Source: Anabaena sp. WA102
GTDB taxonomy: Bacteria; Cyanobacteriota; Cyanobacteriia; Cyanobacteriales; Nostocaceae
Length of the DNA: 64,000 nt
Reading direction: 5' to 3'
Assembly: GCF_001277295.1 (NCBI RefSeq)
Contig: NZ_CP011456.1
Span: 2,356,001 to 2,420,000, forward strand
Positions 44,803 to 54,252 of the stretch are shown here, in pieces; positions within the stretch are counted from its first letter, which is position 1; each line of letters begins with the position of its first letter. Below the pieces are notes generated by a model, which was not told where the DNA came from, did no database searches, and worked only from the letters and a program-made list of their open reading frames with translations. Made by a program: the position numbers and the translations under genes.

Positions 44803-45255
44803 TTAATTATCGTAAATGGAAGAGGGACGACTTTCACTATCTTCTGTAGGCCAATCTGGATTTTCGCCACCAATGTATAGTTCTTCAATAGTGACGTATT
44901 CTTCAGTGAGTTGAGTGAGGGCGTTGATAAGAATATCTAAGGCGATCGCATCACTTGTACCTAAATCAAACCAACAACGACCCCATTCTCCTTCGTATTC
45001 AAATTCACCCATGTTGTGCATCAAAGCCATTAAACTTTTATCATAGCCTTTGGTATCATAGTCCATATAGCTGATATCAAGTCCTGTGTCTTGGATTTGC
45101 AAATTTTCAGCATTAAATCCCCCTAATTTACCTAGATAAAACCAGGAATTGAATACTTCTTCTACATATTGTTTTTCCCTTTGGGAGGGAACATTGCTGA
45201 ACTTAAACCAAATCCAAACATCAAAAGGATTAAACTCGCGGAATTGAATTTGCAT
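44803..45255 (-). CDS. DUF3531 family protein
   Basis: This 150-aa protein belongs to the cyanobacterial and plastid DUF3531 family, recognised by FNPFDVWIWFKF near the start and by EFEYEGEWGRCWFDLGTSDAI in the middle. Function is unknown. It has no membrane helix. The 7-bp GGTAATT array starts 10 bp before its start codon, so its promoter and leader lie in or beyond the repeat. Confidence 0.75.
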   Translation of the reverse strand: MQIQFREFNPFDVWIWFKFSNVPSQREKQYVEEVFNSWFYLGKLGGFNAENLQIQDTGLDISYMDYDTKGYDKSLMALMHNMGEFEYEGEWGRCWFDLGTSDAIALDILINALTQLTEEYVTIEELYIGGENPDWPTEDSESRPSSIYDN

Positions 45256-45264
45256 TTTTGTAAT

Positions 45265-45459
45265 GGGTAACTGGTAATTGGTAATTGGTAATTGGTAATT
45301 GGTAATTGGTAATTGGTAATTGGTAATTGGTAATTGGTAATTGGTAATGGGTAATTGGTAATTGGTAATTGGTAATTGGTAGAATCAGAATTTTATAACA
45401 ACTGACAACTAACAACTGACAACTGACAACTGACAACTGACAACTGACTACTGACTACT
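45265..45459. repeat. Two adjacent 7-bp tandem repeat arrays
   Basis: Positions 45265-45381 are about 16 copies of GGTAATT. Positions about 45400-45459 are copies of AACTGAC that degrade into ACTACTGACT. The second array runs into the end of the TPR gene and provides its last codons and stop (SSQ, TAG at 45448). They sit in the gap between two minus-strand genes. Confidence 0.9.
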
Positions 45460-46371
45460 AAAAGCCTGATTGCGTTCATGTTCAATTTGTTTGACTAAAT
45501 TAGCAGGAAGTTGGGATTTTTTGGCTAATGCTTTGTCAAAATAAGTTATTGCTTCCTTAATTAAATTCTGGCTTTTTTCCGCTTTCCCCTTTTCATGGAG
45601 AATTTGGGCTTTAAGATAGTAAATTTCTGGGTTGTCAGCAGTTGTTTTTAAGGCGCGGTTGACATAATCTAAAGCTTGGGAGTATTGTTTCAAATCTCGA
45701 TAAGCTAAAGCAATACCTCTATTTACTAAATAATTAGGAGCAGCATTTTTTTCCAATCTTTCAATTACTTGATCTGGACTAGTAAAAGGTAAATTCACAG
45801 CTAACATTAAATCCATATAGCCGCGAATCAAGTTTAACTCTGGATCATTGGCAGAAATCTCTTCGGCTCTGTCAAGATAGGTATAGACTTTCCGCAACCG
45901 ACTTAAAGCTTGGGGGACACCATTTACAGTTCCTTCTCGATTCAAAATTACCGCCCCTGTCAAAAAATGACCAACCGCAGTATATAAGTTACCACGCAAT
46001 GGATCACTGGCGATCAGATTTTGTCCAGTTTCTAGAGTTTTGCTGCTGTATTTTTCTAAACTAGCACTATCTTGATTTTGATATGCTAAAGAAGCCTGAA
46101 TGGCGTAAATTAGAGGTTCATTGGGTTCGCTAGAGGCGGCTTTTTGTAAAGCATCTTTGGCTGTGGGATAATTTCCTTGTTGAAAAATAGCATGAAAAGC
46201 GGCTTCTGTGCGATCGCCAATTTTCCGCGATTCTCGACCCCGAAAGGGATCACCCGCAAAGGAGGGATTTACCAACATATTCAAAAGGATGGAAGTAGTC
46301 ACAGTCACACTTAATAAAGTAGGCGATCGCCAGAATATCCTTAATTGAGGAATTAAAACCTGTTTAAACAT
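45448..46371 (-). CDS. Secreted or periplasmic TPR protein
   Basis: This 307-aa protein has a signal-peptide-like N-terminus (hydrophobic residues about 18-34, then NPSFAGDP). About six TPR-type helical repeats follow, for example TAKDALQKAASSEPNEPLIY and QYSQALDYVNRALKTTADNPEI. TPR proteins act as binding scaffolds; no partner is suggested by the neighbours. The final codons lie in a short tandem repeat, so the C-terminus may differ between strains. An alternate N-terminal start is not needed. Confidence 0.75.
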   Translation of the reverse strand: MFKQVLIPQLRIFWRSPTLLSVTVTTSILLNMLVNPSFAGDPFRGRESRKIGDRTEAAFHAIFQQGNYPTAKDALQKAASSEPNEPLIYAIQASLAYQNQDSASLEKYSSKTLETGQNLIASDPLRGNLYTAVGHFLTGAVILNREGTVNGVPQALSRLRKVYTYLDRAEEISANDPELNLIRGYMDLMLAVNLPFTSPDQVIERLEKNAAPNYLVNRGIALAYRDLKQYSQALDYVNRALKTTADNPEIYYLKAQILHEKGKAEKSQNLIKEAITYFDKALAKKSQLPANLVKQIEHERNQAFSSQ

Positions 46372-46472
46372 AATAGCCTTTCTGAATAATTACGGTTGAA
46401 ATTGTTGTATCTATTACCTAAAATGCCAAAATAGTGAATTATAAATTAGTCTATTTCCGCCAAAAATTTTCA

Positions 46473-46569
46473 TATACTAAACACGGGTGAGATTTAAATT
46501 TTTGCCAAATGACAAAGAACCCAGATGTGTAGGGGTTTAGAATCAAACAATCAAGCCGTTTTGAGTATA
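46473..46569. repeat. MITE with TATACT ends (uninterrupted copy)
   Basis: This 97-bp element starts TATACTAAACACGG and ends CCGTTTTGAGTATA, an imperfect terminal inverted repeat. It matches 20882-21264 except that the latter contains a further ~293-bp element after GATGTGTAGGGG. Solitary ends occur near 10386, 19451 and 55221. It lies just upstream of the ABC ATPase gene and may contain its promoter. Confidence 0.8.
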
Positions 46570-46587
46570 ACTTGGTAATTTACACAA

Positions 46588-47247
46588 ATGCTCTATCTTA
46601 GAAATCTAACTTATCATCCCACAGCCTGCCCAAAAGCCATTCTCCAAGCTATAAATTTAGAATTACCACCCCAGAAACTAGGTTTAATTATTGGTCCTAG
46701 CGGTTCGGGTAAAAGCACCTTATTAGAAATTTTATCTGGATTGGCTGACCCTACTGCTGGTGGGGTTTTTTGGCGAGAACAGGGACTCATAGCTGAACAA
46801 TTACAACAATTAGCAGGTTTAGTATTTCAATTTCCAGAACGCCATTTCTGCGGGGGGACAATTTTAGAAGAATTACGCTTAGGACATCCTGAACTGGGAA
46901 CAGAACAGGTTAAACAAGCATTAACAGAAGTCGGATTAGATCATTTATCCTTATCTGCATCACCTCATGCTTTAAGCGGTGGACAACAGCGACGTTTGGC
47001 TTTAGCGGTACAATTGATTCGCCAACCAAATTTATTATTATTAGATGAGCCTACAGCGGGTTTAGATTGGTCAATGCGTCGCCAACTGATAAATCTACTA
47101 GCCAAACTGAAAAAAGATTGGACACTGTTAGTTGTAACACATGATGCAGGTGATATGTTACCAATAGCTGATTATTGTTGGACATTAGATCATGGGGTTT
47201 TAAAATCAGGAGTCAGGAGTCAGGGAGAAGAGGTAAAATCTGCTTGA
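46588..47247 (+). CDS. ABC transporter ATP-binding protein (ECF/CbiO-like)
   Basis: This 219-aa ATPase has the Walker A motif GPSGSGKSTLLE, the ECF-type Q-loop VFQFPERHFCGGT, the signature ALSGGQQRRLALAVQL, Walker B LLLLDEPTAGLD and switch VVTHDAGDM. The FPERHFCG segment is typical of energy-coupling-factor ATPases (EcfA) and of a cyanobacterial/plastid group. No membrane partner lies beside it, so its permease is elsewhere. The C-terminus ends within a short repeat-like stretch (GVRSQGEEVKSA). Confidence 0.8.
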   Translation: MLYLRNLTYHPTACPKAILQAINLELPPQKLGLIIGPSGSGKSTLLEILSGLADPTAGGVFWREQGLIAEQLQQLAGLVFQFPERHFCGGTILEELRLGHPELGTEQVKQALTEVGLDHLSLSASPHALSGGQQRRLALAVQLIRQPNLLLLDEPTAGLDWSMRRQLINLLAKLKKDWTLLVVTHDAGDMLPIADYCWTLDHGVLKSGVRSQGEEVKSA

Positions 47248-47369
47248 GACTAAATTAATTTTAAGAGTAATTGAACGCAGATGAACGCAGATGAACACAG
47301 ATAAGGAGGGATGAATTCATACCCTTAATCAGTAACGCCAAAATAACTTAAAAAAATTAATTTTAACCA

Positions 47370-48125
47370 ATGAATTTAGAATCCTTACCAATAGCTAATT
47401 TGCCAGAAATGGCGGAAATATGGCAAAAAACTCTGAACTGGCAACCAACAGTTTTGCAAAAAAATCAATTTCAACAACTTTATCAATTAATTATTGCTGG
47501 AAATCGTCAACTGAATTTAACTCGCATTACTGAACCTGATGAATTTTGGGAAAAACATCTTTGGGATTCTTTACGGGGAATTGCACCTAAACAAGTATTT
47601 ATTCCTGGGATTGAAAAGGGTAAGCGGATAATTGATATTGGTACGGGTGCGGGTTTTCCTGGTATCCCCATTTCCCTGATTTTTCCTAATTCTCAAGTTA
47701 CACTTTTAGATTCTACGGGTAAGAAAATTACCTTTATCGAGACAGTTTTATCAGCACTTACTCTAAGTAATACCAAAACTTTACTGAGTAGAGTGGAAGA
47801 AATTGGTCAACAAATTCAACACCGACAACAGTATGATCTGGCTGTAATTCGGGCTGTGAGTAATGTTTCTGCTTGTGCGGAATATTCCTTACCTTTGGTG
47901 AGAAAAGGCGGTTTGGCGGTAATTTATCGCGGTACTTGGACTCAAGCAGAAAATGAAAGTTTAGAGGCTGCTGTTGAGCAATTAGGTGGAGTCATTGAAT
48001 TAATTGAGGAATTTTCCACTCCCTTGAGTAATAGTATTCGTCATTGTCTTTATTTGCGAAAAGTATCCAGCACACCAATTAGTTTTCCCCGTGGGGTTGG
48101 TATACCTAACCAAAAACCAATTTAA
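47370..48125 (+). CDS. rsmG: 16S rRNA (guanine527-N7)-methyltransferase RsmG
   Basis: This 251-aa SAM-dependent enzyme has NRQLNLTRITEPDEFWEKHL in its N-terminal part, motif I IIDIGTGAGFPGIP, and VIRAVSNVSACAEYSLPLV later. This is the arrangement of RsmG (GidB), which methylates G527 of 16S rRNA. The tail beyond residue ~235 is poorly conserved. The gene stands 122 bp after the ABC ATPase gene and 146 bp before ribF. Confidence 0.9.
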   Translation: MNLESLPIANLPEMAEIWQKTLNWQPTVLQKNQFQQLYQLIIAGNRQLNLTRITEPDEFWEKHLWDSLRGIAPKQVFIPGIEKGKRIIDIGTGAGFPGIPISLIFPNSQVTLLDSTGKKITFIETVLSALTLSNTKTLLSRVEEIGQQIQHRQQYDLAVIRAVSNVSACAEYSLPLVRKGGLAVIYRGTWTQAENESLEAAVEQLGGVIELIEEFSTPLSNSIRHCLYLRKVSSTPISFPRGVGIPNQKPI

Positions 48126-48271
48126 TCAACGGACTTCTCGATTTTAGATTAGATTGGTGATTAGATATCTAACAGCGCGAGAGCGTCAACATCGTTATAA
48201 ATGGCTGAACCAAAGGTTCAACAGTAGCTAAACGCTGATAGCGAAAATAAACCTAAAATCCCAAAATCCAA

Positions 48272-49267
48272 GTGTTAAATTTGTCTCAAAATGGGTGTTC
48301 TGTACGGGTTGCTTCTTCGACAGAAGAACTGCTGACACCAACTGCTGTTGCTCTTGGCAAATTTGATGGTGTTCATCTTGGTCATCAAAGAGTGATTCAG
48401 CCAGTATTGCAGTCAGCATGGGGTGAGGAGAATTCAGTCCGCCCCTACTCAACAGTTGTTACATTTGATCCCCATCCCCAAGAGTTTTTTACTGGACTTC
48501 CCCGTGATTTGTTAACACCACTAGATGAAAAAGTTGCACAATTGCGATCGCTTGGAGTAGAACAATTGGTATTATTACCCTTTGATAGAGAACTATCTGC
48601 CCTTTCTCCCGAAGAATTTGTTGATAAAATCCTAGTTCAACAACTGCAATGTCAACAAATTAGCGTGGGACAAGACTTTTGTTTCGGCAAAAAACGGATG
48701 GGTACTGCTCAAGACTTGCAAGCGATCGCAGCGAAATACAACATACCCGTAACAATAGTTCCTATAAAAACTGATACAGATATTTCGCCAGCAACAGATG
48801 ATGCTCGCATCAGCACCTCATTAATCCGAGAAAGTTTGGAAGTAGGTGATATTCCCAAAGCAAATCGGCTTTTGGGAAGACCTTACACTCTCATAGGTGA
48901 AGTAGTAACAGGTCAAAAATTAGGGAGAACTATCGGTTTTCCTACCGCCAACATTCAACTACCAAAAGACAAATTTTTACCCCGTCATGGTGTTTACGCT
49001 ATTGAGGCGATTATCCACGAAACTCCAGACAAATCTCCCACTCAGCATTTTGGAGTTATGAATATTGGCAACCGTCCCACAGTTAATGGTATAGATACCT
49101 GTGTAGAAGTACATTTATTAAATTGGTCTGGTGATTTGTATGGAAAAAATTTGCTAGTACAACTAGTCAAATTTTTGCGTCCCGAACAGAAATTTCCTTC
49201 CTTAGAAGCGCTGAAAAACCAAATTCAACTTGATTGTACAGCAGCTCAAGAAATTTTTAGCTGTTAA
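48272..49267 (+). CDS. ribF: Bifunctional riboflavin kinase/FAD synthetase
   Basis: This 331-aa enzyme phosphorylates riboflavin to FMN and adenylates FMN to FAD. The N-terminal nucleotidyltransferase domain shows ALGKFDGVHLGHQRVI, VVTFDPHPQEFF and ISVGQDFCFGKKRMG. The C-terminal kinase domain shows GQKLGRTIGFPTANI, GVMNIGNRPTVNG and VEVHLLNWSGDLYG. Length is typical. The start is GTG at 48272; no ATG in frame is available upstream. No FMN riboswitch is visible. Confidence 0.92.
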   Translation: MLNLSQNGCSVRVASSTEELLTPTAVALGKFDGVHLGHQRVIQPVLQSAWGEENSVRPYSTVVTFDPHPQEFFTGLPRDLLTPLDEKVAQLRSLGVEQLVLLPFDRELSALSPEEFVDKILVQQLQCQQISVGQDFCFGKKRMGTAQDLQAIAAKYNIPVTIVPIKTDTDISPATDDARISTSLIRESLEVGDIPKANRLLGRPYTLIGEVVTGQKLGRTIGFPTANIQLPKDKFLPRHGVYAIEAIIHETPDKSPTQHFGVMNIGNRPTVNGIDTCVEVHLLNWSGDLYGKNLLVQLVKFLRPEQKFPSLEALKNQIQLDCTAAQEIFSC

Positions 49268-49555
49268 TGATGGGAGGATTTTCAATGGTAATCTAAACAT
49301 TACAGTGATTTTGGGTAAATAAACCACATTTTAAAGTCTCACGCAAAGGCGCAAAGTCGCAAAGGAAGAAAGTAATATAAAAATAAGAGTGTGGTATAAA
49401 TACATTAAAACTGCTGTAATGAGAAAGGTAAAAAGCCCATCTACACAAGAAAAACTACTTCTGTAATATGAAATATCATGGGAGGTTACATCTCCCAAAA
49501 AGTATTTCTATTATGGTACATTTATTGTATAATCATCAAAAAATCACATTTACCT

Positions 49556-50992
49556 ATGCAAAAAATAATCATCGAAAACTTCGGTCCAATTAAATATGCA
49601 GAAATTGAAGTCAAGAAAATATTAGTTTTGATTGGTGAACAAGCTAGTGGTAAAAGCACTATTGCTAAATTAATTTATTTTTTTAAATCACTAAGGGATG
49701 ATTTATTTAGCCAAATCTATCAGGATACACAGAAAGATTATTTTGATATTGATTCTGATTTTATATCTCCCATTCAACAAAAATTTTATAATTTTTTTGG
49801 ACCTACAAATAATTTACCTAGTTTTGAAATAATATTTTATTATAATTGCGATAAAAATAAATTTTTGAACCTAAGTAATGATAAAGATAAAAAAATGAAC
49901 ATATCTATAGATAATCTTATAAATGAAAAATTTGAAACTTATGTAAGTAATATTAAGCTTGAATTTGGGGAGCTTAGGCAGGAATATTTAAATCTTAAGA
50001 ATAGTGTTAAACGTAACAAGACTATTGAACAATTACTTAATAACGAAAGGAAAATAATATATGCTCAACAGCTTAATACACTATTGAATGAATTATTTGA
50101 AAGTAACCAATCAGATTCATTATTTATAATTGCAGGAAGAAGTGCAACAGTAGGTTATTCTGATTTCTTTGAAAGATATTTATCGGAAAGTATTCAAAGT
50201 AGTTTAAAACAAAATATTGCGACTGGTAACTATGAACGTAGTTCACAAACTATAGATGAAACATTAATGCTAAAATTTATGGAAAAATTTGTAAAGGTAA
50301 AGGATTTTTTAAGAAAATTCGGAAATTTTGAAGGACTAATTAAGTATGAAGAAGACGAAAATACAAAACAAAAATTATATCTGATCAAAAATAAGATTAA
50401 TGAAATACTGAAGGGAGAATATCGTATTGATAATTGGGGAGAGAAAATTGTATTTAAAAAAGAAATAGAAGAATATGTTCAGCTTTCTAATACTTCATCA
50501 GGACAGCAAGAATCTATTAGGATATTACAAGATATTTTTATTAACATTCTTGATGATGTAAAGGTATTAAGAATAATAGAAGAACCAGAAGCACATTTAT
50601 TTCCTATTGCTCAAAAGCAATTGATTGAGTTATTGGCTTTAATGGTGAATCATAATGATGATAACCAACTAATTATAACCACCCATAGTCCCTATGTTCT
50701 CACAGTTTTTAATAATTTACTCTTCGCAAATAGAGTAGTTGAAAAAAATCCGTCAACAGAATCAGAAGTAGCACAAATAATTCCCCAAGATTCCTGGTTA
50801 AGTGCTAAAGATTTTTCTGCTTATTCTTTGGGAAATCAATCTGTTAGTGAGGATACTAATTATTGCGAACCTATCTTTAATCAAGAAAAAGGTACTATTC
50901 AACAAAATTATTTAGATATAGTTTCGGAAATTTTGGGTGGTGATTTTCAAGCCTTGTATAGTATTCACGCTAAAACTTTCAAAAGAAAATGA
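49556..50992 (+). CDS. AAA/ABC-type ATPase of a two-gene candidate defence pair
   Basis: This 478-aa SMC-like ATPase starts MQKIIIENFGPIKYAEIEV, with Walker A GEQASGKSTIA near residue 31 and a long charged helical insertion (about 60-290) typical of OLD/AAA_15-type ATPases. An NTSSGQQESIRILQ signature, Walker B LRIIEEPEAHLFP and IITTHSPYVLT follow. It has no fused nuclease. Its last four bases overlap the start of the next gene, a PD-(D/E)xK-like protein, so the two are translated together. ATG 49556 is chosen rather than 49478 because the family begins with this strand. It resembles the ATPases of PARIS-, Gabija- or retron-type anti-phage modules without being any of them. Confidence 0.75.
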   Translation: MQKIIIENFGPIKYAEIEVKKILVLIGEQASGKSTIAKLIYFFKSLRDDLFSQIYQDTQKDYFDIDSDFISPIQQKFYNFFGPTNNLPSFEIIFYYNCDKNKFLNLSNDKDKKMNISIDNLINEKFETYVSNIKLEFGELRQEYLNLKNSVKRNKTIEQLLNNERKIIYAQQLNTLLNELFESNQSDSLFIIAGRSATVGYSDFFERYLSESIQSSLKQNIATGNYERSSQTIDETLMLKFMEKFVKVKDFLRKFGNFEGLIKYEEDENTKQKLYLIKNKINEILKGEYRIDNWGEKIVFKKEIEEYVQLSNTSSGQQESIRILQDIFINILDDVKVLRIIEEPEAHLFPIAQKQLIELLALMVNHNDDNQLIITTHSPYVLTVFNNLLFANRVVEKNPSTESEVAQIIPQDSWLSAKDFSAYSLGNQSVSEDTNYCEPIFNQEKGTIQQNYLDIVSEILGGDFQALYSIHAKTFKRK

Positions 50993-51579
50993 GTAAATTT
51001 GGGGATATTAAAGAACTTCTATCAAATACTTTTGATAATTTTCCCGATGTTCTGGAAATTGAAGTGAGATCGGAATTTTCCATCATAGACTATCAAGGAC
51101 AGTCTTTTATTATTATCAATATAAATTCAGATGATGACACATTTACTATTAAACTAAATGGTGTTGACACGGTTGAAAATGGTTTTGATATCACTAAATT
51201 ATTTAATGTAATCAATGCTAAAATGGTTGGTTTTATTCCTATTGACGGCAAAAAAGGACTTTTAGGATTTGGTGATTCCCATTGCGATTTTGTATTTTTT
51301 GATGAAAATGATTTTTGTTTTGTAGAGTTCAAATTAAATGCAACGAGTTTAAGAAAAGTAGATGCAAACCGCGATAAAGCTATTAAACAATTAACTAATA
51401 CTATTGATTTATTTGATAAGAAATTAAATGGAAATTACGCGGATTTAAATTTAGAAGCTTATGTTTGTACTCCTGAATTTTACCCAAGATTTAATTCAAG
51501 CTGGATAGCATTTGCGAAAGATTTTTTAGAAGAGTATGGTTTTGAACTTTTTGAAATAAACAATAAAATCTGTGATTGA
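50989..51579 (+). CDS. PD-(D/E)xK-like protein paired with the ATPase
   Basis: This 196-aa protein has a central GDSHCDFVFFDENDFCFVEFK segment; the D followed about 14 residues later by ExK is the core of PD-(D/E)xK nucleases, with a preceding glycine-rich turn (KKGLLGFG). Before it lies an N-terminal beta-rich region (about residues 1-80). The last ~60 residues contain LNLEAYVCTPEFYPRF. I do not recognise a named family. Translational coupling to the ATPase gene (4-bp ATGA overlap) implies they form a complex in which the ATPase gates the nuclease. That is inference. Confidence 0.6.
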   Translation: MSKFGDIKELLSNTFDNFPDVLEIEVRSEFSIIDYQGQSFIIININSDDDTFTIKLNGVDTVENGFDITKLFNVINAKMVGFIPIDGKKGLLGFGDSHCDFVFFDENDFCFVEFKLNATSLRKVDANRDKAIKQLTNTIDLFDKKLNGNYADLNLEAYVCTPEFYPRFNSSWIAFAKDFLEEYGFELFEINNKICD

Positions 51580-51786
51580 ATAATATATTTAAAAGTAAAC
51601 CCATTTCCAAAAAGCTGTTTTCTGATTTTTTCTCCTTGCGTTGGTGGTTTAGCAACTTAAGAAATTTTTAATTCTCATGCTGGATTGGGATTGTTACGTG
51701 GGAATACTGTAGGAAAGGCTAAACTATTAAACAAGTTTTTAGTCCAAACTCAGAAGTAAACCTTCTACATTTCCCCCAGGTACTAC

Positions 51787-52695
51787 ATGAGAGAAAAAAT
51801 TGACGCTTTAACACAAAATTTGGCTCATACCATCGTTGGTAAACATGAAGCTATACGCTTAGTGATAGTAGCTGTACTGGGTGGTGGTCATGCTTTATTA
51901 GAAGATGTCCCTGGTGTCGGTAAAACCCTTTTAGCCAAATCTCTAGCTCGTTCTGTAGATGGTAAATTTCAACGGTTACAATGTACCCCTGACTTACTCC
52001 CTACAGATATCACCGGCACAAATATTTGGAATCCTAAAACTGGGGAATTTACATTTCTACAAGGTCCTGTATTTGCTAACGTCCTCCTAGCGGATGAAAT
52101 TAACCGCGCTACACCCCGTACCCAGTCAGCTTTACTGGAAGTAATGGAAGAACATCAAGTCACAGTTGATGGTGTTTCCCGTCTAGTTCCTCAGCCATTC
52201 TTTGTAATTGCTACCCAAAACCCCATTGAGTACCAAGGGACGTTTCCCCTCCCAGAAGCGCAAATGGACAGATTTATGCTGTCTTTAAGTTTGGGTTATC
52301 CTTCGGAATCTGAAGAAATGCAAATGCTGCAAAATCTGCAAGCTGGTTTAAAGGTTGCTGATTTACAGCCTTGTATTACTTTAGAAGAAGTCCAAGCATT
52401 ACGCCAAGCTTGTTCCCAAGTCAAGGTAGAAGCATCTTTGCAACAATACATTTTAGAATTGGTGCGGACTACTAGACAGGATGAAGAAATCACTCTTGGT
52501 GTTAGTCCTCGTGGTACTGTAGCTTTACAAAAAGCCGCTCAAGCTTTGGCTTTTATTTTAGGTAGGGAATATGCTCTTCCTGATGATGTTAAGTTTCTCG
52601 CACCGCACGTTCTTTGTCATCGTCTGATTCCTAAAGGGGGACGCAATGCGAAAACTATAGTTGAACGGTTATTACGATCTGTGCCTATTCCTTAA
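51787..52695 (+). CDS. MoxR-family AAA+ ATPase
   Basis: This 302-aa protein has the MoxR pattern: IVGKHEAIRLVIVAVLGGGH, Walker A VPGVGKTLLAKS, Walker B LLADEINRATPRTQSALLE and FFVIATQNPIEYQGTFPLPE. MoxR ATPases act as chaperones usually with vWA/DUF58 partners. No such gene lies next to it, so its partner must be elsewhere. It is distinct from the MoxR of the 14-18 kb locus, which has a long N-terminal extension. The ATG at 51787 is the first in frame. Confidence 0.85.
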   Translation: MREKIDALTQNLAHTIVGKHEAIRLVIVAVLGGGHALLEDVPGVGKTLLAKSLARSVDGKFQRLQCTPDLLPTDITGTNIWNPKTGEFTFLQGPVFANVLLADEINRATPRTQSALLEVMEEHQVTVDGVSRLVPQPFFVIATQNPIEYQGTFPLPEAQMDRFMLSLSLGYPSESEEMQMLQNLQAGLKVADLQPCITLEEVQALRQACSQVKVEASLQQYILELVRTTRQDEEITLGVSPRGTVALQKAAQALAFILGREYALPDDVKFLAPHVLCHRLIPKGGRNAKTIVERLLRSVPIP

Positions 52696-53292
52696 TATAA
52701 AATATTACGGGGGGTACAACATCCCAAAAACCTATACCCTCTTCGTTTTGACTTTTGACCAGGAATTTTAGATTTTAGATTTTGGATTAAAAAAATTGGG
52801 CTCTTGCGTCTCTTTTATGGTGATTGAGGATTGATGATAACAAAACCCTTACGGGACAAGGGTTATAAACAATTGTTTCCATATTTTCAATGAAATGCCT
52901 ACACAATAAGGCTTTCAATGATTTTGAACCAGGTTTTCCATAAAAATAACCGAAGAACCAAAAATTGGTTCTACCCCTCCCTTGATGATATTTTCGGTAA
53001 AATATGGCTTAAACTATGGCTCTGATTGGATTTTAGGGTTTAATTTTCTCAAAAATAGGCGATTACTAGTAGTCTGTTAACCCGAAAATGACAGGTGAAG
53101 GCAAGCAGGGGAGGGAAGAACAGAAGTTTTTTCCGATCATTACCCGTCAAAATAAATTTGACGAACTACTAGGTCGCGCTTTGCGATCGCAGATTAATTT
53201 GAATCAAAACCATATACAGCAATGGTTATGGATACCTAATCAGGATGTTTGATCACAAGGAAAGCGGTAAAACCATTATTACTAAATAACAC
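52696..53292. other. Intergenic region with repeat and small ORF
   Basis: Positions 52970-53040 resemble the stretch upstream of the NRPS gene (30225-30310): GGTTCTACC and TGATATTTTC are shared. Inverted arms around ACCAAAAATTGGT lie near 52958. A 54-codon frame at 53088-53252 is recorded separately. The remaining sequence shows no gene. Confidence 0.5.
53088..53252 (+). CDS. Possible 54-aa ORF
   Basis: ATG at 53088 opens a frame ending at 53252, with a product that starts MTGEGKQGREEQKFFPIITR and ends HIQQWLWIPNQDV. Composition is protein-like, with a HIP1 octamer (GCGATCGC) inside the coding region. I know no family. It may be a genuine small protein or the remnant of a larger gene. Evidence is only the open frame and its amino-acid composition. 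Confidence 0.25.
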   Translation: MTGEGKQGREEQKFFPIITRQNKFDELLGRALRSQINLNQNHIQQWLWIPNQDV

Positions 53293-54252
53293 ATGACCAA
53301 AGAACGCAAAAGAGCCGACCAAGACAGTCCCTGGAAAGAAATATTAGAAGCATACTTTCCCCAAGCAATGCAATTTTTCTTCCCGCAAACAGCCGCATTA
53401 ATTAACTGGGAAATACCCCACGAATTTCTAGATAAAGAATTTCAACAAATAGCTCGCAACGCTGAACAAGGAAGAAGATATGCGGATAAATTAGTCAAAG
53501 TGTGGCAACACCAAGGAGGAGAAATTTGGCTGTTGATACATATAGAAATTCAGGCAAAATCTGAAGAACTCTTTCCTGAAAGGATGTTCTCTTACAACCT
53601 ACGAATTTTTGACCGTTTTGGCAAACCTGCCATTAGTCTTGCTATTTTATGTGATGCAGATCCCAAATGGCGACCAAACCAATACAATTATAATTATCCT
53701 GATACCAGGTTAAACTTTGAATTTGGTACAGTCAAATTGCTAGATTACCAAAACCGTTGGACAGAATTAGAAGCCAGTGATAATCCTTTTGCAACGGTGG
53801 TAATGGCACATTTAAGAACACAACAAACCCGTAAAAAACCACAAGAACGCAAAACCTGGAAATTTAGCTTAATTCGCCGATTGTATGAACAAGGATTGCA
53901 AGAAAAGGATATTCGTAACCTTTACCGTTTTATAGACTGGGTTATGATTTTACCAAAGGCATTAGAAGCAGAGTTTTGGCAAGATTTTAAACAATTTGAA
54001 CAGGAGCGAACTATGACTTATATTACTACAGGTGAGCGCATTGGCTACGAGAGAGGAATAGCAGAAGGTAAACAGGAAGGTGAGCAAAATCTTGTGGTTC
54101 GACTACTACAAAAACGGGTAGGAAATTTACCGGAAGAAATTAGGAAAAAAATTCAAACTCTTTCTTTAAATCAGTTAGAATCCCTCGGTGAAGCATTGCT
54201 AGATTTTACAGCTATTGAGGATTTATTCAACTGGTTAGAATCTCATCAGTAA
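53293..54252 (+). CDS. Rpn-family putative nuclease
   Basis: This 319-aa protein is of the Rpn/PD-(D/E)xK transposase-like class common in cyanobacteria: KEILEAYFPQAMQFFFPQT at the start, YADKLVKVW and IHIEIQAK supplying the D...ExQ/K core, then RMFSYNLRIFDRF. The C-terminal third (VVRLLQKRVGNLPEEIRKKI) matches the DUF4351 tail found on many of them. The family can promote recombination in other bacteria, but its role here is unproved. It stands alone and seems intact. Confidence 0.78.
   Translation: MTKERKRADQDSPWKEILEAYFPQAMQFFFPQTAALINWEIPHEFLDKEFQQIARNAEQGRRYADKLVKVWQHQGGEIWLLIHIEIQAKSEELFPERMFSYNLRIFDRFGKPAISLAILCDADPKWRPNQYNYNYPDTRLNFEFGTVKLLDYQNRWTELEASDNPFATVVMAHLRTQQTRKKPQERKTWKFSLIRRLYEQGLQEKDIRNLYRFIDWVMILPKALEAEFWQDFKQFEQERTMTYITTGERIGYERGIAEGKQEGEQNLVVRLLQKRVGNLPEEIRKKIQTLSLNQLESLGEALLDFTAIEDLFNWLESHQ

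Noticed and set aside
51787..52695. Second vWA-MoxR conflict system
   Set aside because: This MoxR lacks adjacent vWA, DUF58 or VMAP genes and has normal MoxR length, so it is treated as a housekeeping-type member.
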